Shown here: positions 8,972 through 17,708 of the stretch, piece by piece
Layout of the letters: the number at the start of each line of letters is the position of its first letter
How positions within the stretch are numbered: position 1 is the first letter of the stretch
Source: Amycolatopsis sp. QT-25
Lineage (GTDB): Bacteria; Actinomycetota; Actinomycetes; Mycobacteriales; Pseudonocardiaceae
Direction of reading: 5' to 3'
NCBI RefSeq assembly: GCF_029369745.1
Contig: NZ_CP120210.1
Coordinates: 6,138,001 to 6,202,000 of the forward strand
Length of the DNA stretch: 64,000 bases
Translations under genes and position numbers: made by a program
The notes under the pieces: model-generated
The model's input: the letters and a program-made list of their open reading frames with translations, nothing else
Databases searched by the model: none
Told to the model about the DNA's origin: nothing

Positions 8972-9535
8972 TCAGCGGCAGAGGACGAGCACCACGACCG
9001 AAGCGGCCGCCGCCACCACAAGACCGATCAGCCCGAACGAAAGCGGCCGCTTCCGCCACGGGGTGTTGACGTCCAGCGCGATCCGCCCGGAGCCCGCGAG
9101 CAGGACGGTGAGCGAAGCCGCGGCGAGCAGGAGTTCGAACTCGAAACCCTGCCCTTCCTTCTGGAAGAACCCGCCGCCGAACTTCACGTACACGATGTTC
9201 GCGCAGACACCCAGCAGCGCGGCGGCGCCGACGGGGGTGAACAGGCCCACCAGCACGAGCGCGCCCCCGACCACCTCGCTGATCCCGGTGATCCAGGAAA
9301 GCAGCGTGGTCTGGGTGTAGCCGAAGTTGCCGAGCACCCTGGCGAAGCCGCCGACCCCGGGCCCGCCGAAGGCGCCGAAGAGGTGCTGTAGCCCGTGCGC
9401 GCCCATGGTCACGCCGAGCACCACTCGCAGGACGAGCAGACCGAGGTCGATTCCGCCCCGGGTCTCCGTCGGGGCCGGGCCGTTGCCGGGTTCGGCCACG
9501 TCCGAGATCATGCTGGTCTGGTAGTCATCGCTCAC
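8972..9535 (-). CDS. DoxX-family membrane protein
   Basis: 187 residues from GTG 9535; a longer frame to 9580 exists without a ribosome site. Four hydrophobic segments are visible (LGLLVLRVVLGVTMGAHGLQHLF; LLSWITGISEVVGGALVLVGLF; AALLGVCANIVYV; LLLAAASLTVLLAGSG) plus a terminal GLIGLVVAAAASVVVLVL. The HGLQHLFGAFGG stretch is typical of DoxX/SURF4-like proteins. Mycobacterial DoxX joins a superoxide-detoxifying membrane complex, but no partner is seen here. Position next to the CFP-6-like and LppZ-like genes matches mycobacterial gene order. Confidence 0.8.
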   Translation of the reverse strand: MSDDYQTSMISDVAEPGNGPAPTETRGGIDLGLLVLRVVLGVTMGAHGLQHLFGAFGGPGVGGFARVLGNFGYTQTTLLSWITGISEVVGGALVLVGLFTPVGAAALLGVCANIVYVKFGGGFFQKEGQGFEFELLLAAASLTVLLAGSGRIALDVNTPWRKRPLSFGLIGLVVAAAASVVVLVLCR

Positions 9536-9628
9536 GGGCGAAGGGTAGGCGAAACCGGCTCGGCAGGCGACCAGCGCCACGTCCTACGCCGACCGCCGTG
9601 CCGAGAAGGCCTTCACGCGTGTTCAGGC

Positions 9629-9685
9629 GGACGACACCCGTGCCGGAACGGACGGCACCCGTGATTGGAAGGACGACACGCCCGA
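9629..9685. repeat. Array of 21-nt repeats, family 3, copy 1
   Basis: Two full units and one partial unit of GGACGACACCCGTG(n7) start at 9629, 9650 and 9671, exactly 21 nt apart. A related inverted segment (GTGTCGTCCGTCCAGTCACG) lies at 9702-9721, so the stretch can fold back. A similar array is at 50123-50197. The gap 9581-9765 holds nothing else recognisable. Confidence 0.7.
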
Positions 9686-9765
9686 AGTCCGGTTCCGCCG
9701 CCGTGTCGTCCGTCCAGTCACGCGAGTCGTTTGTCTGGAGGCCGAACCGCCGGACCGGTGGTGGC

Positions 9766-10617
9766 TCAGAACAGGGTCGCCGGCTCGATCGCTTCGGGCT
9801 CGGGCAGCGGGGCGAGGCTGGGCACCAGGGCGCGCACGTCGTCGTGGAACCGGCGGGCGAGCGCCGGTGCGTCGTCGTTGTCGGGGGTGTGCACGAAGAC
9901 CGTCGGCGACCGGCCCTCCCGCAGCCACTCGGCGACCACCTCGGTCCACGGCCGCCATCCCTCGACGGTCTCCTCGGTCGAGTCCCGGCCCAGGTAGCGG
10001 ACGATCGGCCGGTCGGTCAGCGCCCGCGTCCGCCTCGGCAGCCGGGGTTTCTTGCCCCAGGCGTCCTGCTCGGCCTCGCTGCCGGGCGGTTTTCCAAAGA
10101 AGACCGTGGTGTCGAACGGCACCCACTCGGCGTCCGCGTGGGCGAGTGTCCTCTCCAGCAACGACGTCGAGCGGGCGTCGGTGTGGAAATCGGGATGCCG
10201 CACCTCCACGGCGCGCCGGCGGCCGGCCGGGAGCCGGCGCAGGAAGCGGCCGAGGGTGTCGACGTCGGACGGGCCGAACGACCCTGGCAGCTGGGTCCAC
10301 AGGACCGCCCGGTCGCCGAGTGGTTCGATCGCGTCCAGGAACGCCCGCATCTCGGTCTCGACACCGGCGAGCCGTCGCTCGTGCGTGACGACCTTGGGCA
10401 GCTTCAGCACGAACCGGAAACCGGGATCGGTCTGCCGTGCCCACGTCGCGACGGTGTCCCGGGTGGGCGTCGCGTAGAAGGTGGTGTTGCCCTCGACCGC
10501 GTTGCACCAGCCGGCGTAGGCCCGCAGCCGCTCCCCCGTGGGCAGCGACCGCGGCACGAACCGCCCGGTCCACGCCTTGTGCGTCCACATCGCGCAGCCG
10601 ATATGAAGATTCACCAC
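9766..10617 (-). CDS. DUF72 family protein
   Basis: 283 residues from GTG 10617 (or the adjacent GTG 10614), five bases after the stop of the upstream dehydrogenase gene, so the two are probably cotranscribed. DUF72 hallmarks: HIGCAMWTHKAW at the start, YAGWCNAVEGNTTFYATP, FRFVLKLPKVVTHERRL, WTQLPGSFGP and the late YLGRDSTEE and VFVHTPDNDDAP. The fold is a TIM barrel; its reaction is unknown. A much longer frame continues upstream but only shadows the neighbouring gene. Confidence 0.85.
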   Translation of the reverse strand: MVNLHIGCAMWTHKAWTGRFVPRSLPTGERLRAYAGWCNAVEGNTTFYATPTRDTVATWARQTDPGFRFVLKLPKVVTHERRLAGVETEMRAFLDAIEPLGDRAVLWTQLPGSFGPSDVDTLGRFLRRLPAGRRRAVEVRHPDFHTDARSTSLLERTLAHADAEWVPFDTTVFFGKPPGSEAEQDAWGKKPRLPRRTRALTDRPIVRYLGRDSTEETVEGWRPWTEVVAEWLREGRSPTVFVHTPDNDDAPALARRFHDDVRALVPSLAPLPEPEAIEPATLF

Positions 10618-10622
10618 GCTGG

Positions 10623-11528
10623 TCAGTATTCGCCGTGGACCAGGTTCTTCGGCAGCTCCCCACCCAGATAGTGGCTCAGTTCCCGCGCCACCACCGCGTA
10701 GGCCCGCTGCCGCCTGCCGCTCACCGAGCCCGCGACGTGCGGTGTCAGCAGCAGTCCCGGCACGTCCCACAGCGGATGACCGGCGGGCAGCGGCTCGGGA
10801 TCGGTGACGTCGAGGGCGGCACGCAATCGCCTCGAAGCGAGTTCCGCGACGAGCGCGCCGGTGTCCACGACAGGGCCCCTCGAGACGTTGACGAGGATCG
10901 CGTCGTCCGGCATCGCGGCCAGGAACTCCGCGTCGACCATGCCCCGGGTGTGCTGGGTGAGCGGCACCATCAGGACCGTGACGTCGTGCTCGGGCAGCAG
11001 GGCGGGGAGTTCGTCGACGCCGTGGACGCCCTCGCGGGCGCTCGCGCCGACCATCGTGCAACGCACGTCGAACGTCTCCAGGCGGCGGCGCAGATGCCTG
11101 CCGAGGTCGCCCGCCCCGATGACGAGGACCCGTTTGCCCTGCAGGGTGTCGGTGGTCCGGCGTTCCCAGCGTTTCCGGCGCAGGCCGTCGGCGAAGTCGC
11201 CGAGACCGCGGTAGATCGCCAAGAGGACCGCGACGACCCATTCGGCCGAGCTGCCGCCGTGCGCGCCGCGGCAGGTCGAGAGCAGGACTCCGTCCGGCAC
11301 CTTGCCGATCCAGTCTTCGGCGCCCGCCACCAGCAGCTGCACGAGTTTGACGTTCGGCAGTTCGCGCCAGAGTTCCTCGGTGGGCCGGTCACCGGTCACG
11401 AGGACCTCGGCCTCGGCGGCTTCGGGCGGCACCGGCTCGCCGTGGCGGTACACCACCGGGTGCACGCCTTCGATCTCCGAAAGCGCGGCCACTCCCACTT
11501 CGTCGGGCACGAGAACGGTCACTGTCAT
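10623..11528 (-). CDS. D-isomer-specific 2-hydroxyacid dehydrogenase
   Basis: 301 residues from ATG 11528; the frame allows an ATG six codons earlier. The NAD-binding domain shows VLVIGAGDLGRHLRRRLE. The catalytic region shows LVNVSRGPVVDTGALVAEL, a late Asp-Glu-type motif DVTDPEPLPAGHPLW, and the His in LLTPHVAGSVSG. It should interconvert a 2-keto acid and a D-2-hydroxy acid with NAD(P)H; the substrate is unknown. It heads a two-gene unit with the DUF72 gene and is divergent from the LppZ-like lipoprotein. Confidence 0.85.
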   Translation of the reverse strand: MTVTVLVPDEVGVAALSEIEGVHPVVYRHGEPVPPEAAEAEVLVTGDRPTEELWRELPNVKLVQLLVAGAEDWIGKVPDGVLLSTCRGAHGGSSAEWVVAVLLAIYRGLGDFADGLRRKRWERRTTDTLQGKRVLVIGAGDLGRHLRRRLETFDVRCTMVGASAREGVHGVDELPALLPEHDVTVLMVPLTQHTRGMVDAEFLAAMPDDAILVNVSRGPVVDTGALVAELASRRLRAALDVTDPEPLPAGHPLWDVPGLLLTPHVAGSVSGRRQRAYAVVARELSHYLGGELPKNLVHGEY

Positions 11529-11590
11529 GATCGCCACGGTAGCCACCGCCGCTTACCCGTGGCTCACGCACGCCCACCTAGGCTTGCCCC

Positions 11591-12814
11591 GTGCGTAACC
11601 GGTACCGGCGGAAGTGGACCGCGCCGCTGGCCATGCTGGCCTGCGGTGCGCTGCTGCTTTCCGGCTGCGCCGATTTCGACAACACCGCCGCCGGGCAGAA
11701 GTTCACCCCGGTCAATCCGCCGTCCCCCGTGGCCCCGCCGCAGGTCGGGCCCGGCGGTGAAGCGGGCGACGCCGGTCCCGGCCGCGGCAACGGGCCGAAC
11801 CAGACGCCGACGCCGGTCCCGCCGCCGCAGGGCTGCAAGGACTTCGACAAGGCCGTCATCGCGACCTGTCTGGACACCGTCGCCGCCGTGGCCGCGATCC
11901 CCGGCGACGGCACCGCCCCCAGCGCGCTCGCGGGCGAACGCAAGAGCGGCCGGATCGTGCTCGCCGCCGTGGAGAAGGACCCGGCCGCCTGGGCCACCGT
12001 CCCGGTGGACGGCTCCGGCGACGGCGGTCTCACCTCGCTCGCCCTTTCCCCCGGTTTCGCCGAAGACCAGCTCGTCTTCGCCTACATCACCACGCCGACC
12101 GACAACCGGGTCGTCCGGCTGGCGAAGGGCCAGGCGCCGAAACCGGTGCTGACCGGCATCCCCAAGGGCGCCACCGGCAATCGTGGCGCGCTCGGCACCG
12201 ACGCCAAGGGCGCCCTCCTGGTCGCCACCGGCGACGCGGGCAACGCCGGACTCGCCGCCGATGCCGCGTCGCTCGCCGGGAAGGTGCTGCGCATCGACAC
12301 CTCGGGCAAACCGGCGGCGGGCAACCCCACGCCGGGGTCGGCGGTCTTCTCGACCGGCGTGCACTCCCCCGGCGGGATCTGCCGCGACCAGACCGGTTCG
12401 CGCCTGTGGCTGACCGACCGGCTGGCCGACAAAGACGTGCTGTACCGGCTCCGGGGCGGCCAGCCGCTGACCGCCCCGGCGTGGAGCTGGACCGACAAAC
12501 CCGGCGTGGCGGGCTGCGCGGACTTCATCGGTGCCACCGGTTATCTCTCCATCACGACGTCGATCGCGGGCAACCTGCAGAATCTCCCGGTCACCCCGGA
12601 CGGCGCGGTGACCGGGAAACCCGACGTCGCCATGGACGGCAAGGTCGGCAAGCCGCCGAAGACCTTCGGCAGGCTTTCCGCGATGAGCATGGTCAACCCG
12701 CAGGTCGCGATCACCGGGACGCTCAACAAGGACGGCGGCGCACCGGTTTCGAGCGACGACCGCGTCGTCATCATCACGCCGTCGGCCAGCGCCGGCGGGG
12801 GCGGCAAGGACTGA
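11591..12814 (+). CDS. LppZ-like lipoprotein with sorbosone-dehydrogenase-type propeller
   Basis: 407 residues. Signal peptide MRNRYRRKWTAPLAMLACGA ends in the lipobox LLSGC, so the mature protein is lipid-anchored outside the membrane. A Pro/Gly-rich linker follows (about residues 35-80), then a glucose/sorbosone dehydrogenase-like beta-propeller with SLALSPGFAEDQLVFAYITT and FSTGVHSPGGICRDQTGSRL. It corresponds to mycobacterial LppZ (Rv3006), as expected from gene order. Substrate and cofactor are unproven. It converges on the hydrolase gene with a seven-base gap. Confidence 0.82.
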   Translation: MRNRYRRKWTAPLAMLACGALLLSGCADFDNTAAGQKFTPVNPPSPVAPPQVGPGGEAGDAGPGRGNGPNQTPTPVPPPQGCKDFDKAVIATCLDTVAAVAAIPGDGTAPSALAGERKSGRIVLAAVEKDPAAWATVPVDGSGDGGLTSLALSPGFAEDQLVFAYITTPTDNRVVRLAKGQAPKPVLTGIPKGATGNRGALGTDAKGALLVATGDAGNAGLAADAASLAGKVLRIDTSGKPAAGNPTPGSAVFSTGVHSPGGICRDQTGSRLWLTDRLADKDVLYRLRGGQPLTAPAWSWTDKPGVAGCADFIGATGYLSITTSIAGNLQNLPVTPDGAVTGKPDVAMDGKVGKPPKTFGRLSAMSMVNPQVAITGTLNKDGGAPVSSDDRVVIITPSASAGGGGKD

Positions 12815-12821
12815 GCGGCCG

Positions 12822-14219
12822 TCACCTGGACGGCCTCGGCTGGGCAGGCGGCGTGAACCGGGTGAACGACGGCGCCATGGGCTTCTCCTTGCCCTGCGGA
12901 TCGAACAGCTCCGGCACCAGTCGATACGCGGAGCCGAGCGCGGTCGCGGCGGCGGTGAGCCGGCGCGGATCGGTGGACGGCCAGTGGCCGGTGTCCACCC
13001 GGGACAGCAGGGTGCGCAGCAGGACGATCTCCTCGGCCGCGTTGAACGAGCAGTGACCACCCCGGCTGACGTAGGTCTGCCGCAGCAGGCCGGGAGCACC
13101 GTTGTGCCGGACCTGATCGCCATACCACCGGGCCTGCCCCGCGACGGCGCCGCCGTCACCGGTGGTGTGCGCGGTCAGCACGGGTGACGGCGTGCTCCCG
13201 CGAGCCACCGTGTAGCGGTGCATGTAGGTCTGCGCCTGGGGATCCGCCGAAATCCGCGGGGCCGCGGCGAGCCGGTCGAGATCGGCTTCCAGATCCACGC
13301 CGCCCGCCCGGTAGGCATGCCGCACCAGGTCGAGCCCGGCAGAGCGAGCGAGCTGTCGCCGATAGTCGATCCCGGTGTTCGATGAAGGGTTGCCACCGGC
13401 CCGGCGTTCGATTTCGGGGCGTGCGGACGGACCGTAGCCGTACAGGTGGGCCCCGGTGACCCAGAGCGCCTGTTGCGCGAGGCGGTCGGCGGACGCCTTC
13501 GGCTCCGGTTCGTGCGCCGACGCCCAGCCCGGGATGGTACCGAGCGCCCCGGCCAACGCGATCCGCGCGCGGCCCGCCTCGGTCTTCTGCGCTTCGGCCA
13601 CGACGGCTTCGAGTGCCGCCTGCGCGGCCCGCGGATCACGGGGCCGGACGAGGTCGATGTCCGCGTCGGACGCCAGCAGGGTCTTGAGCGCGAAAAGCAT
13701 GTCCAGCGCGCTGTTCCACGTGCCGTTCGCGTCGTACTCGCCGCACTGCGTCAGGACGCCGTCGAACCGGTCAGGATTGTTCTCGGCCAGCTTCAGGGAG
13801 ATCACGGCACCCATGGACATCCCACTGGTGATGGTCCGCCGCGGTTTTCCCACCTCGGCCCCGAACCAGTCCAGCAGCGCGATCTGATCGGTCAAGGCCT
13901 CCTCGATCGCGTGCCCGAACACGCCTTGGTAGTTCGACGCGGCCAGCGCGTAGCCCCGGTCGAGCAGCCAGGACTCGGTCTCGGGTCTGGTGGCCAGCAT
14001 GATCCGCGCCGGCTTCCACGGGTCCACGTAGAGCCCGTGGCTGTAGAGCACCAGCGTGCCGTTCCAGCGTTTCGGCACTTTGACCAGGAACTCCGCGCCG
14101 TCGATCGTTCCCTCGTGAACGCGCGGGCGTTCTTCGGCGGCCGCCGGCGTGGCGATGGACAGCGCCCCGAACAGGAGCGCGACGAGCACGGTGACGAGTG
14201 TCCTGCGGGTGTGAGTCAT
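12822..14219 (-). CDS. Secreted alpha/beta hydrolase
   Basis: 465 residues from ATG 14219. Signal peptide THTRRTLVTVLVALLFGALS... ends near ATPAAAEE. The nucleophile elbow is TSGMSMGAVISL (G-x-S-x-G), preceded by LVLYSHGLYVDP and followed by the late HCSFNAAE histidine region. It probably cleaves an ester or amide outside the cell; the substrate is unknown. The start is fixed by a promoter whose -10 lies 7 nt upstream and whose spacer holds a perfect palindrome, suggesting repression by a TetR-like regulator. Confidence 0.8.
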   Translation of the reverse strand: MTHTRRTLVTVLVALLFGALSIATPAAAEERPRVHEGTIDGAEFLVKVPKRWNGTLVLYSHGLYVDPWKPARIMLATRPETESWLLDRGYALAASNYQGVFGHAIEEALTDQIALLDWFGAEVGKPRRTITSGMSMGAVISLKLAENNPDRFDGVLTQCGEYDANGTWNSALDMLFALKTLLASDADIDLVRPRDPRAAQAALEAVVAEAQKTEAGRARIALAGALGTIPGWASAHEPEPKASADRLAQQALWVTGAHLYGYGPSARPEIERRAGGNPSSNTGIDYRRQLARSAGLDLVRHAYRAGGVDLEADLDRLAAAPRISADPQAQTYMHRYTVARGSTPSPVLTAHTTGDGGAVAGQARWYGDQVRHNGAPGLLRQTYVSRGGHCSFNAAEEIVLLRTLLSRVDTGHWPSTDPRRLTAAATALGSAYRLVPELFDPQGKEKPMAPSFTRFTPPAQPRPSR

Positions 14220-14226
14220 ACCGGGA

Positions 14227-14256
14227 AAAATAGGTGACCATATGGTCACATGTCAA
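14227..14256 (-). promoter_or_regulatory. Promoter with embedded palindromic operator
   Basis: On the minus strand: -35 TTGACA (14251-14256), then the perfect palindrome GTGACCATATGGTCAC (14234-14249) filling the spacer, then TATTTT (14227-14232). The ATG at 14219 follows 7 nt later, so the transcript is probably leaderless. An operator between -35 and -10 is classic repression architecture. The -35 box lies inside the last codons of the cupin gene. Confidence 0.7.
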
Positions 14257-14941
14257 GGCGGTACTCCGTCCGGCGCCCGCACATGCCATAACCGTCCTCT
14301 TTGGACGGATTGGCCACCCGGAGGCCCGGCCGCTCGAGGTGGCTCACGTCGCCGTTCGCGAGCGCTGCCAGGTGTTCCCCGGTCGACTCGGCGGCGGCCA
14401 GCGCACCGGCGCGCCAGCGCGGGATCCAGGCGTCGACCTTGGGCGCGACCAGCGTGGCGGCCGCGCGGTGGAGCTCCCTCAACGGGCCGGGGTCTCCCGA
14501 GACGAGGGCGTCGCGGATCGGCAGATAGCCCTCGACCGCGAGATCGCGGCGACGGCGGGCGGCGGCGTCGTCCGCAGGCGTCGCGGCGGCCTCCGCGTAC
14601 GCGTGCGGATCGGCGAGGATCCGCGGCGGGAAGGTGAAGACCGCGTCCCCCGCTTCGGGCAGTCCGCCGTTCTGCATGAGCACGGTGATCCGCAGATCGT
14701 CGCGCTGCACCATCCGGTGGACCGTGCCGGGCGCGAACCACGCGACGACGCCGGGTTCGAGTTCGGTCTCGCGATAGCCGCCGACGTCGAGGGTCTGCAC
14801 CGCGCCACGTCCGCCGGTGACGACGTACGCCTCGGTGCAGGCCAGGTGCAGATGCGGGCTGCCGCCGCACACGCCGTCCACCGCTTCCCACTCATAGGCG
14901 CGAAGATGGGAAAGGCCGATACCACCGGGAAGGGGGAACAC
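14246..14941 (-). CDS. Cupin-domain protein
   Basis: 231 residues from GTG 14941, preceded by a strong GAGGAGG ribosome site. The cupin barrel shows GGSPHLHLACTEAYVVTGGRG (metal-binding His pair and Glu), GGYRETELEPGVVAWFAPGTVH and later RMVQRDDLRITVLMQNGG. The helical C-terminal half is not recognised. Probably a metal-binding cytosolic enzyme or sugar-binding protein of unknown role. Its 3' end carries the -35 region of the downstream hydrolase gene. Confidence 0.75.
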   Translation of the reverse strand: MFPLPGGIGLSHLRAYEWEAVDGVCGGSPHLHLACTEAYVVTGGRGAVQTLDVGGYRETELEPGVVAWFAPGTVHRMVQRDDLRITVLMQNGGLPEAGDAVFTFPPRILADPHAYAEAAATPADDAAARRRRDLAVEGYLPIRDALVSGDPGPLRELHRAAATLVAPKVDAWIPRWRAGALAAAESTGEHLAALANGDVSHLERPGLRVANPSKEDGYGMCGRRTEYRLDM

Positions 14942-14967
14942 GATGACCTCCTCGGGAAGAAAGCGCT

Positions 14968-14996
14968 TTCTCGATGCAATTAGGTGACTGATTGCG
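14968..14996. repeat. Single half-site of repeat family 2
   Basis: TCTCGATGCAATTAGGTGAC... carries one GCAAT..GTCACCT..ATTGC half-site (minus-strand reading), with its own short dyad (GCAAT/ATTGC). It lies just after the membrane-protein stop and before the cupin ribosome site. Four longer inverted pairs of the same sequence are at 27752, 29418, 38348 and 48035. Confidence 0.55.
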
Positions 14997-15009
14997 AGAC
15001 GGGGGAAGG

Positions 15010-15528
15010 TCAGGGGCGGCGGGTGCGGGTTTCCGCGCGCAGGCGCCGGACGTCGAGGAACGCGACGACCACGGAGACGACGGCGGCGAGCAAGCCGAGG
15101 TAGCGGCCGAGGCCGGAGCCGATTTCGACGCCGGCGGCGGAAAGGATCCCGCGCTGGTCGGCGTCGAACTGCCAGTCGAGGCTGAGCCGGCCGAGCAGCA
15201 TCAGCAGCAGCGCGCCGATGGCCGCCATCAGCCACAGATGCGGCAGGCCCGCGCGGCGGACGGCGTCGACGCGGCCGAACAGCACGACGGCGAGACCGGG
15301 CAGGAACACCAGGAACACCGGCGCCCAGGCGAGGAAACCCGAACGCCACGCGTCCCGCGTGACGTCGTCGGCGGGCAACGTCGCCAGGACGTCCTCGATC
15401 TCCGGGCGCGACGCGGTCAGCGTGGTCCACGGCAGGAACAAGGCCGCCAGCGCGAGCAGCCCGGCCGCGAGGCCGAGCCACTCACGCCAGGTGACCTTCT
15501 TCGGTGACAGCACAGCGAACTCAGGCAC
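15010..15528 (-). CDS. Integral membrane protein, four segments
   Basis: 172 residues, not recognised. Four membrane segments are clear: WLGLAAGLLALAALFLPW, FLAWAPVFLVFLPGLAVVLF, LWLMAAIGALLLMLLG and LGLLAAVVSVVVAFL. An acidic external-type loop (EIEDVLATLPADDVTRD) lies between the first two and the tail is arginine-rich. Its GTG overlaps the last eight bases of gatB, so it is translationally coupled to gatB, although a role in tRNA amidation is not implied. Confidence 0.75.
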   Translation of the reverse strand: MPEFAVLSPKKVTWREWLGLAAGLLALAALFLPWTTLTASRPEIEDVLATLPADDVTRDAWRSGFLAWAPVFLVFLPGLAVVLFGRVDAVRRAGLPHLWLMAAIGALLLMLLGRLSLDWQFDADQRGILSAAGVEIGSGLGRYLGLLAAVVSVVVAFLDVRRLRAETRTRRP

Positions 15529-17026
15529 CGACTCGCTCGACGATCAGTTCACGCACGCGCTTGGCGTCGGCCTGGCCCTTGGTGGCCTTCATGACCGCCC
15601 CGACGATCGCCCCGGCCGCGGCCACCTTCCCGCCGCGGATCTTCTCGGCGACGTCGGGCTGCGCGGCCAGCGCCTCGTCGACCGCCGAGATGAGCGCGGA
15701 GTCGTCGGAGACGACCTTCAGGCCGCGCTTCTCGACGACCTCGGAGGGCGAACCCTCGCCGGCGAGCACGCCGTGGGTGACCTCCTTGGCCAGCTTGTTG
15801 GTCAGCTCACCGGAGTTGACCAGCGCGATGACCTCGGCCAGCTGCGCCGGGGTGATCGCCAGCTCCGCCAGTTCGATCTCGCGGGAGTTGGCCTCCTGCG
15901 CCAGCGTGTTGACCCACCAGCTGCGGGCCTCGTCCGGCGTCGCGCCCGCTTCGACGGTGGCGGCGACCAGGTCGACCGCGCCGACGTTGAGCAGGTCGCG
16001 CAGTGCCTCGTCGGTCAGGTTCCACTCCCGCTGGATGCGCTTGCGGCGCTCCGACGGCATCTCCGGGAGCGTCTCGCGCAGCTCCTCGACCCAGTCGCGC
16101 GACGGCGCGATCGGCACCAGGTCGGGCTCCGGGAAGTACCGGTAGTCCTCGGCGGTCTCCTTGGTGCGGCCCGGCGACGTGGTGCCGTCGGCCTCCTGGA
16201 AGTGCCGCGTCTCCTGCTTGATCGTGCCGCCCTCGGCGAGGATCGCCGCCTGACGGGTCATCTCGTACCGCACGGCGCGCTCGACACTGCGCAGCGAGTT
16301 GACGTTCTTGGTCTCGGTACGCGTGCCGAACTCGGTCGCGTCCTTGGCCATCAGCGAAACGTTCGCGTCGCAGCGCAGGGAACCCTGGTCCATGCGGACG
16401 TCGGAGACGTCCAGCGCGCTCAGCAGATCCCGCAGGGCGCTCACGTACGCGCGGGCGACCTCGGGGGCGCGGCCACCGGTGTGCTCGATCGTCTTGGTGA
16501 CGATCTCGATCAACGGAACGCCCGCGCGGTTGTAGTCGAGCAGTGAGTGCTCGGCGCCATGGATCCGCCCGGTCGCACCGCCGACGTGCAGCGACTTGCC
16601 GGTGTCCTCCTCCATGTGCGCCCGCTCGATCTCGACGCGCACGACCTCGCCGTCGTCCAGCGTCACGTCGAGGTAGCCGTCGAAGGCGATCGGCTCGTCG
16701 TACTGCGAGGTCTGGAAGTTCTTCGGCATGTCCGGATAGAAGTAGTTCTTCCGGGCGAACCGGCACCACTGCGCGATCTCGCAGTTGAGCGCGAGACCGA
16801 TGCGGATCGCGCCCTCGACCGCCTTGCCGTTCACGACCGGCAGCGAACCGGGCATGCCGAGACAGGTCGGGCACACCTTGGTGTTCGGCTCGCCGCCGAA
16901 CTCGTTGGCGCAGCCGCAGAACATCTTGGTGTTCGTGTTCAGCTCGACGTGCACCTCGAGGCCCAGCACCGGGTCGAACCGCTCGATGACGTCGGCGTAG
17001 TCCATGAGTTCCACCACGGCGGTCAC
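15521..17026 (-). CDS. gatB: Asp/Glu-tRNA(Asn/Gln) amidotransferase subunit B
   Basis: 501 residues from GTG 17026, with AGGAGG about 8 bases upstream. GatB activates mis-charged Glu-tRNA(Gln) or Asp-tRNA(Asn) with ATP before amidation. Motifs: PVLGLEVHVELNT, CPTCLGMPGSLPVVN, RKNYFYPDMPKNFQTSQYD, GRIHGAEHSLLDYNRAGVPL, and a C-terminal GatB/YqeY tail ending IVERVGA. It normally acts with GatC and GatA, encoded upstream on the same strand; here two unrelated genes separate gatA from gatB. Confidence 0.97.
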   Translation of the reverse strand: MTAVVELMDYADVIERFDPVLGLEVHVELNTNTKMFCGCANEFGGEPNTKVCPTCLGMPGSLPVVNGKAVEGAIRIGLALNCEIAQWCRFARKNYFYPDMPKNFQTSQYDEPIAFDGYLDVTLDDGEVVRVEIERAHMEEDTGKSLHVGGATGRIHGAEHSLLDYNRAGVPLIEIVTKTIEHTGGRAPEVARAYVSALRDLLSALDVSDVRMDQGSLRCDANVSLMAKDATEFGTRTETKNVNSLRSVERAVRYEMTRQAAILAEGGTIKQETRHFQEADGTTSPGRTKETAEDYRYFPEPDLVPIAPSRDWVEELRETLPEMPSERRKRIQREWNLTDEALRDLLNVGAVDLVAATVEAGATPDEARSWWVNTLAQEANSREIELAELAITPAQLAEVIALVNSGELTNKLAKEVTHGVLAGEGSPSEVVEKRGLKVVSDDSALISAVDEALAAQPDVAEKIRGGKVAAAGAIVGAVMKATKGQADAKRVRELIVERVGA

Positions 17027-17051
17027 TTCTTTCCTCCTACTGTCCTGGAAG

Positions 17052-17708
17052 TCATTCTATGAATCCGATCCGCCGCAGCGCCGTTTCGGTGTCGGTTTGC
17101 CAAGCATGAAAAGACGGCACCGCGCGCAGCCTGTCGAGCTGGATCCGCCTGGCGATGGTGTCCAGATAGTCGTGGACGGACCTGCTTCGGCGCTTTCGCC
17201 TCGTGCCGGATCGCAGGGCCTCGGCCAGGGTGCGCTTGGGATTCGTGAGTTTCTCCACCCTCGAAAGCAGATCCACCTCGAAAACGCCGGTCGTCGTGAC
17301 GTCGACACCCGCGAGCTCGTTGACCAGGGTGACGTCGGCGAGCGCCCAGCTTTCCATCTCCCGGACCGGTACCAACGGTACGAAACAAGGAGCAGCGGCT
17401 TTGCCGCTCGTGACCTTGCCCCACTCGTCCATCATCGGAGCCCAGCTTTTCGCAGCTTCTCGATCCGGATTGGCCGTTCCGTCGTAGTGGAAGAAGACCA
17501 GGTTCAACCGGGGCGTTTGATCCAGCACCTGCTGGGCGAACGTCCGCCACGTATCGGCTTGACGTTCGAAGACCAGGGGCCTGTCGACGTCGAAACCTTT
17601 GCCTGGTCGCTCTCTGCCGATCTCCTCGAGCGCACGGGCGAGCAACTGGCTGAAGAACGTGTCGTCCGTCGCCCCTTCGACGGCGACAACGGTGCGTAGT
17701 TGTCGCAT
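17052..17708 (-). CDS. DUF4276-like (TOPRIM-like) protein, partner of the ATPase
   Basis: 218 residues. The N-terminal VAVEGATDDTFF fits the acidic Glu-Gly motif of TOPRIM-like proteins; the second acidic motif is VFFHYDGTANPDRE; a third, PVREMESWALADVTL, resembles the conserved E..aWllAD of the DUF4276/RloB kind. A basic C-terminus follows (RRKRRSRS). Its ATG shares one base with the ATPase stop (TGATG), so the pair is translationally coupled. An ATPase plus a TOPRIM-type nuclease is the plan of several phage-defence systems (PARIS, OLD/Gabija-like, AbiL-like). Function here is inferred. Confidence 0.7.
   Translation of the reverse strand: MRQLRTVVAVEGATDDTFFSQLLARALEEIGRERPGKGFDVDRPLVFERQADTWRTFAQQVLDQTPRLNLVFFHYDGTANPDREAAKSWAPMMDEWGKVTSGKAAAPCFVPLVPVREMESWALADVTLVNELAGVDVTTTGVFEVDLLSRVEKLTNPKRTLAEALRSGTRRKRRSRSVHDYLDTIARRIQLDRLRAVPSFHAWQTDTETALRRIGFIE

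Noticed and set aside
9629..9685. CRISPR-like array of 21-nt units
   Set aside because: No spacer-repeat alternation and no cas genes.
9766..11241. 491-residue version of the DUF72 gene
   Set aside because: The extra N-terminal 200 residues only shadow the 2-hydroxyacid dehydrogenase; the DUF72 start is at 10617.
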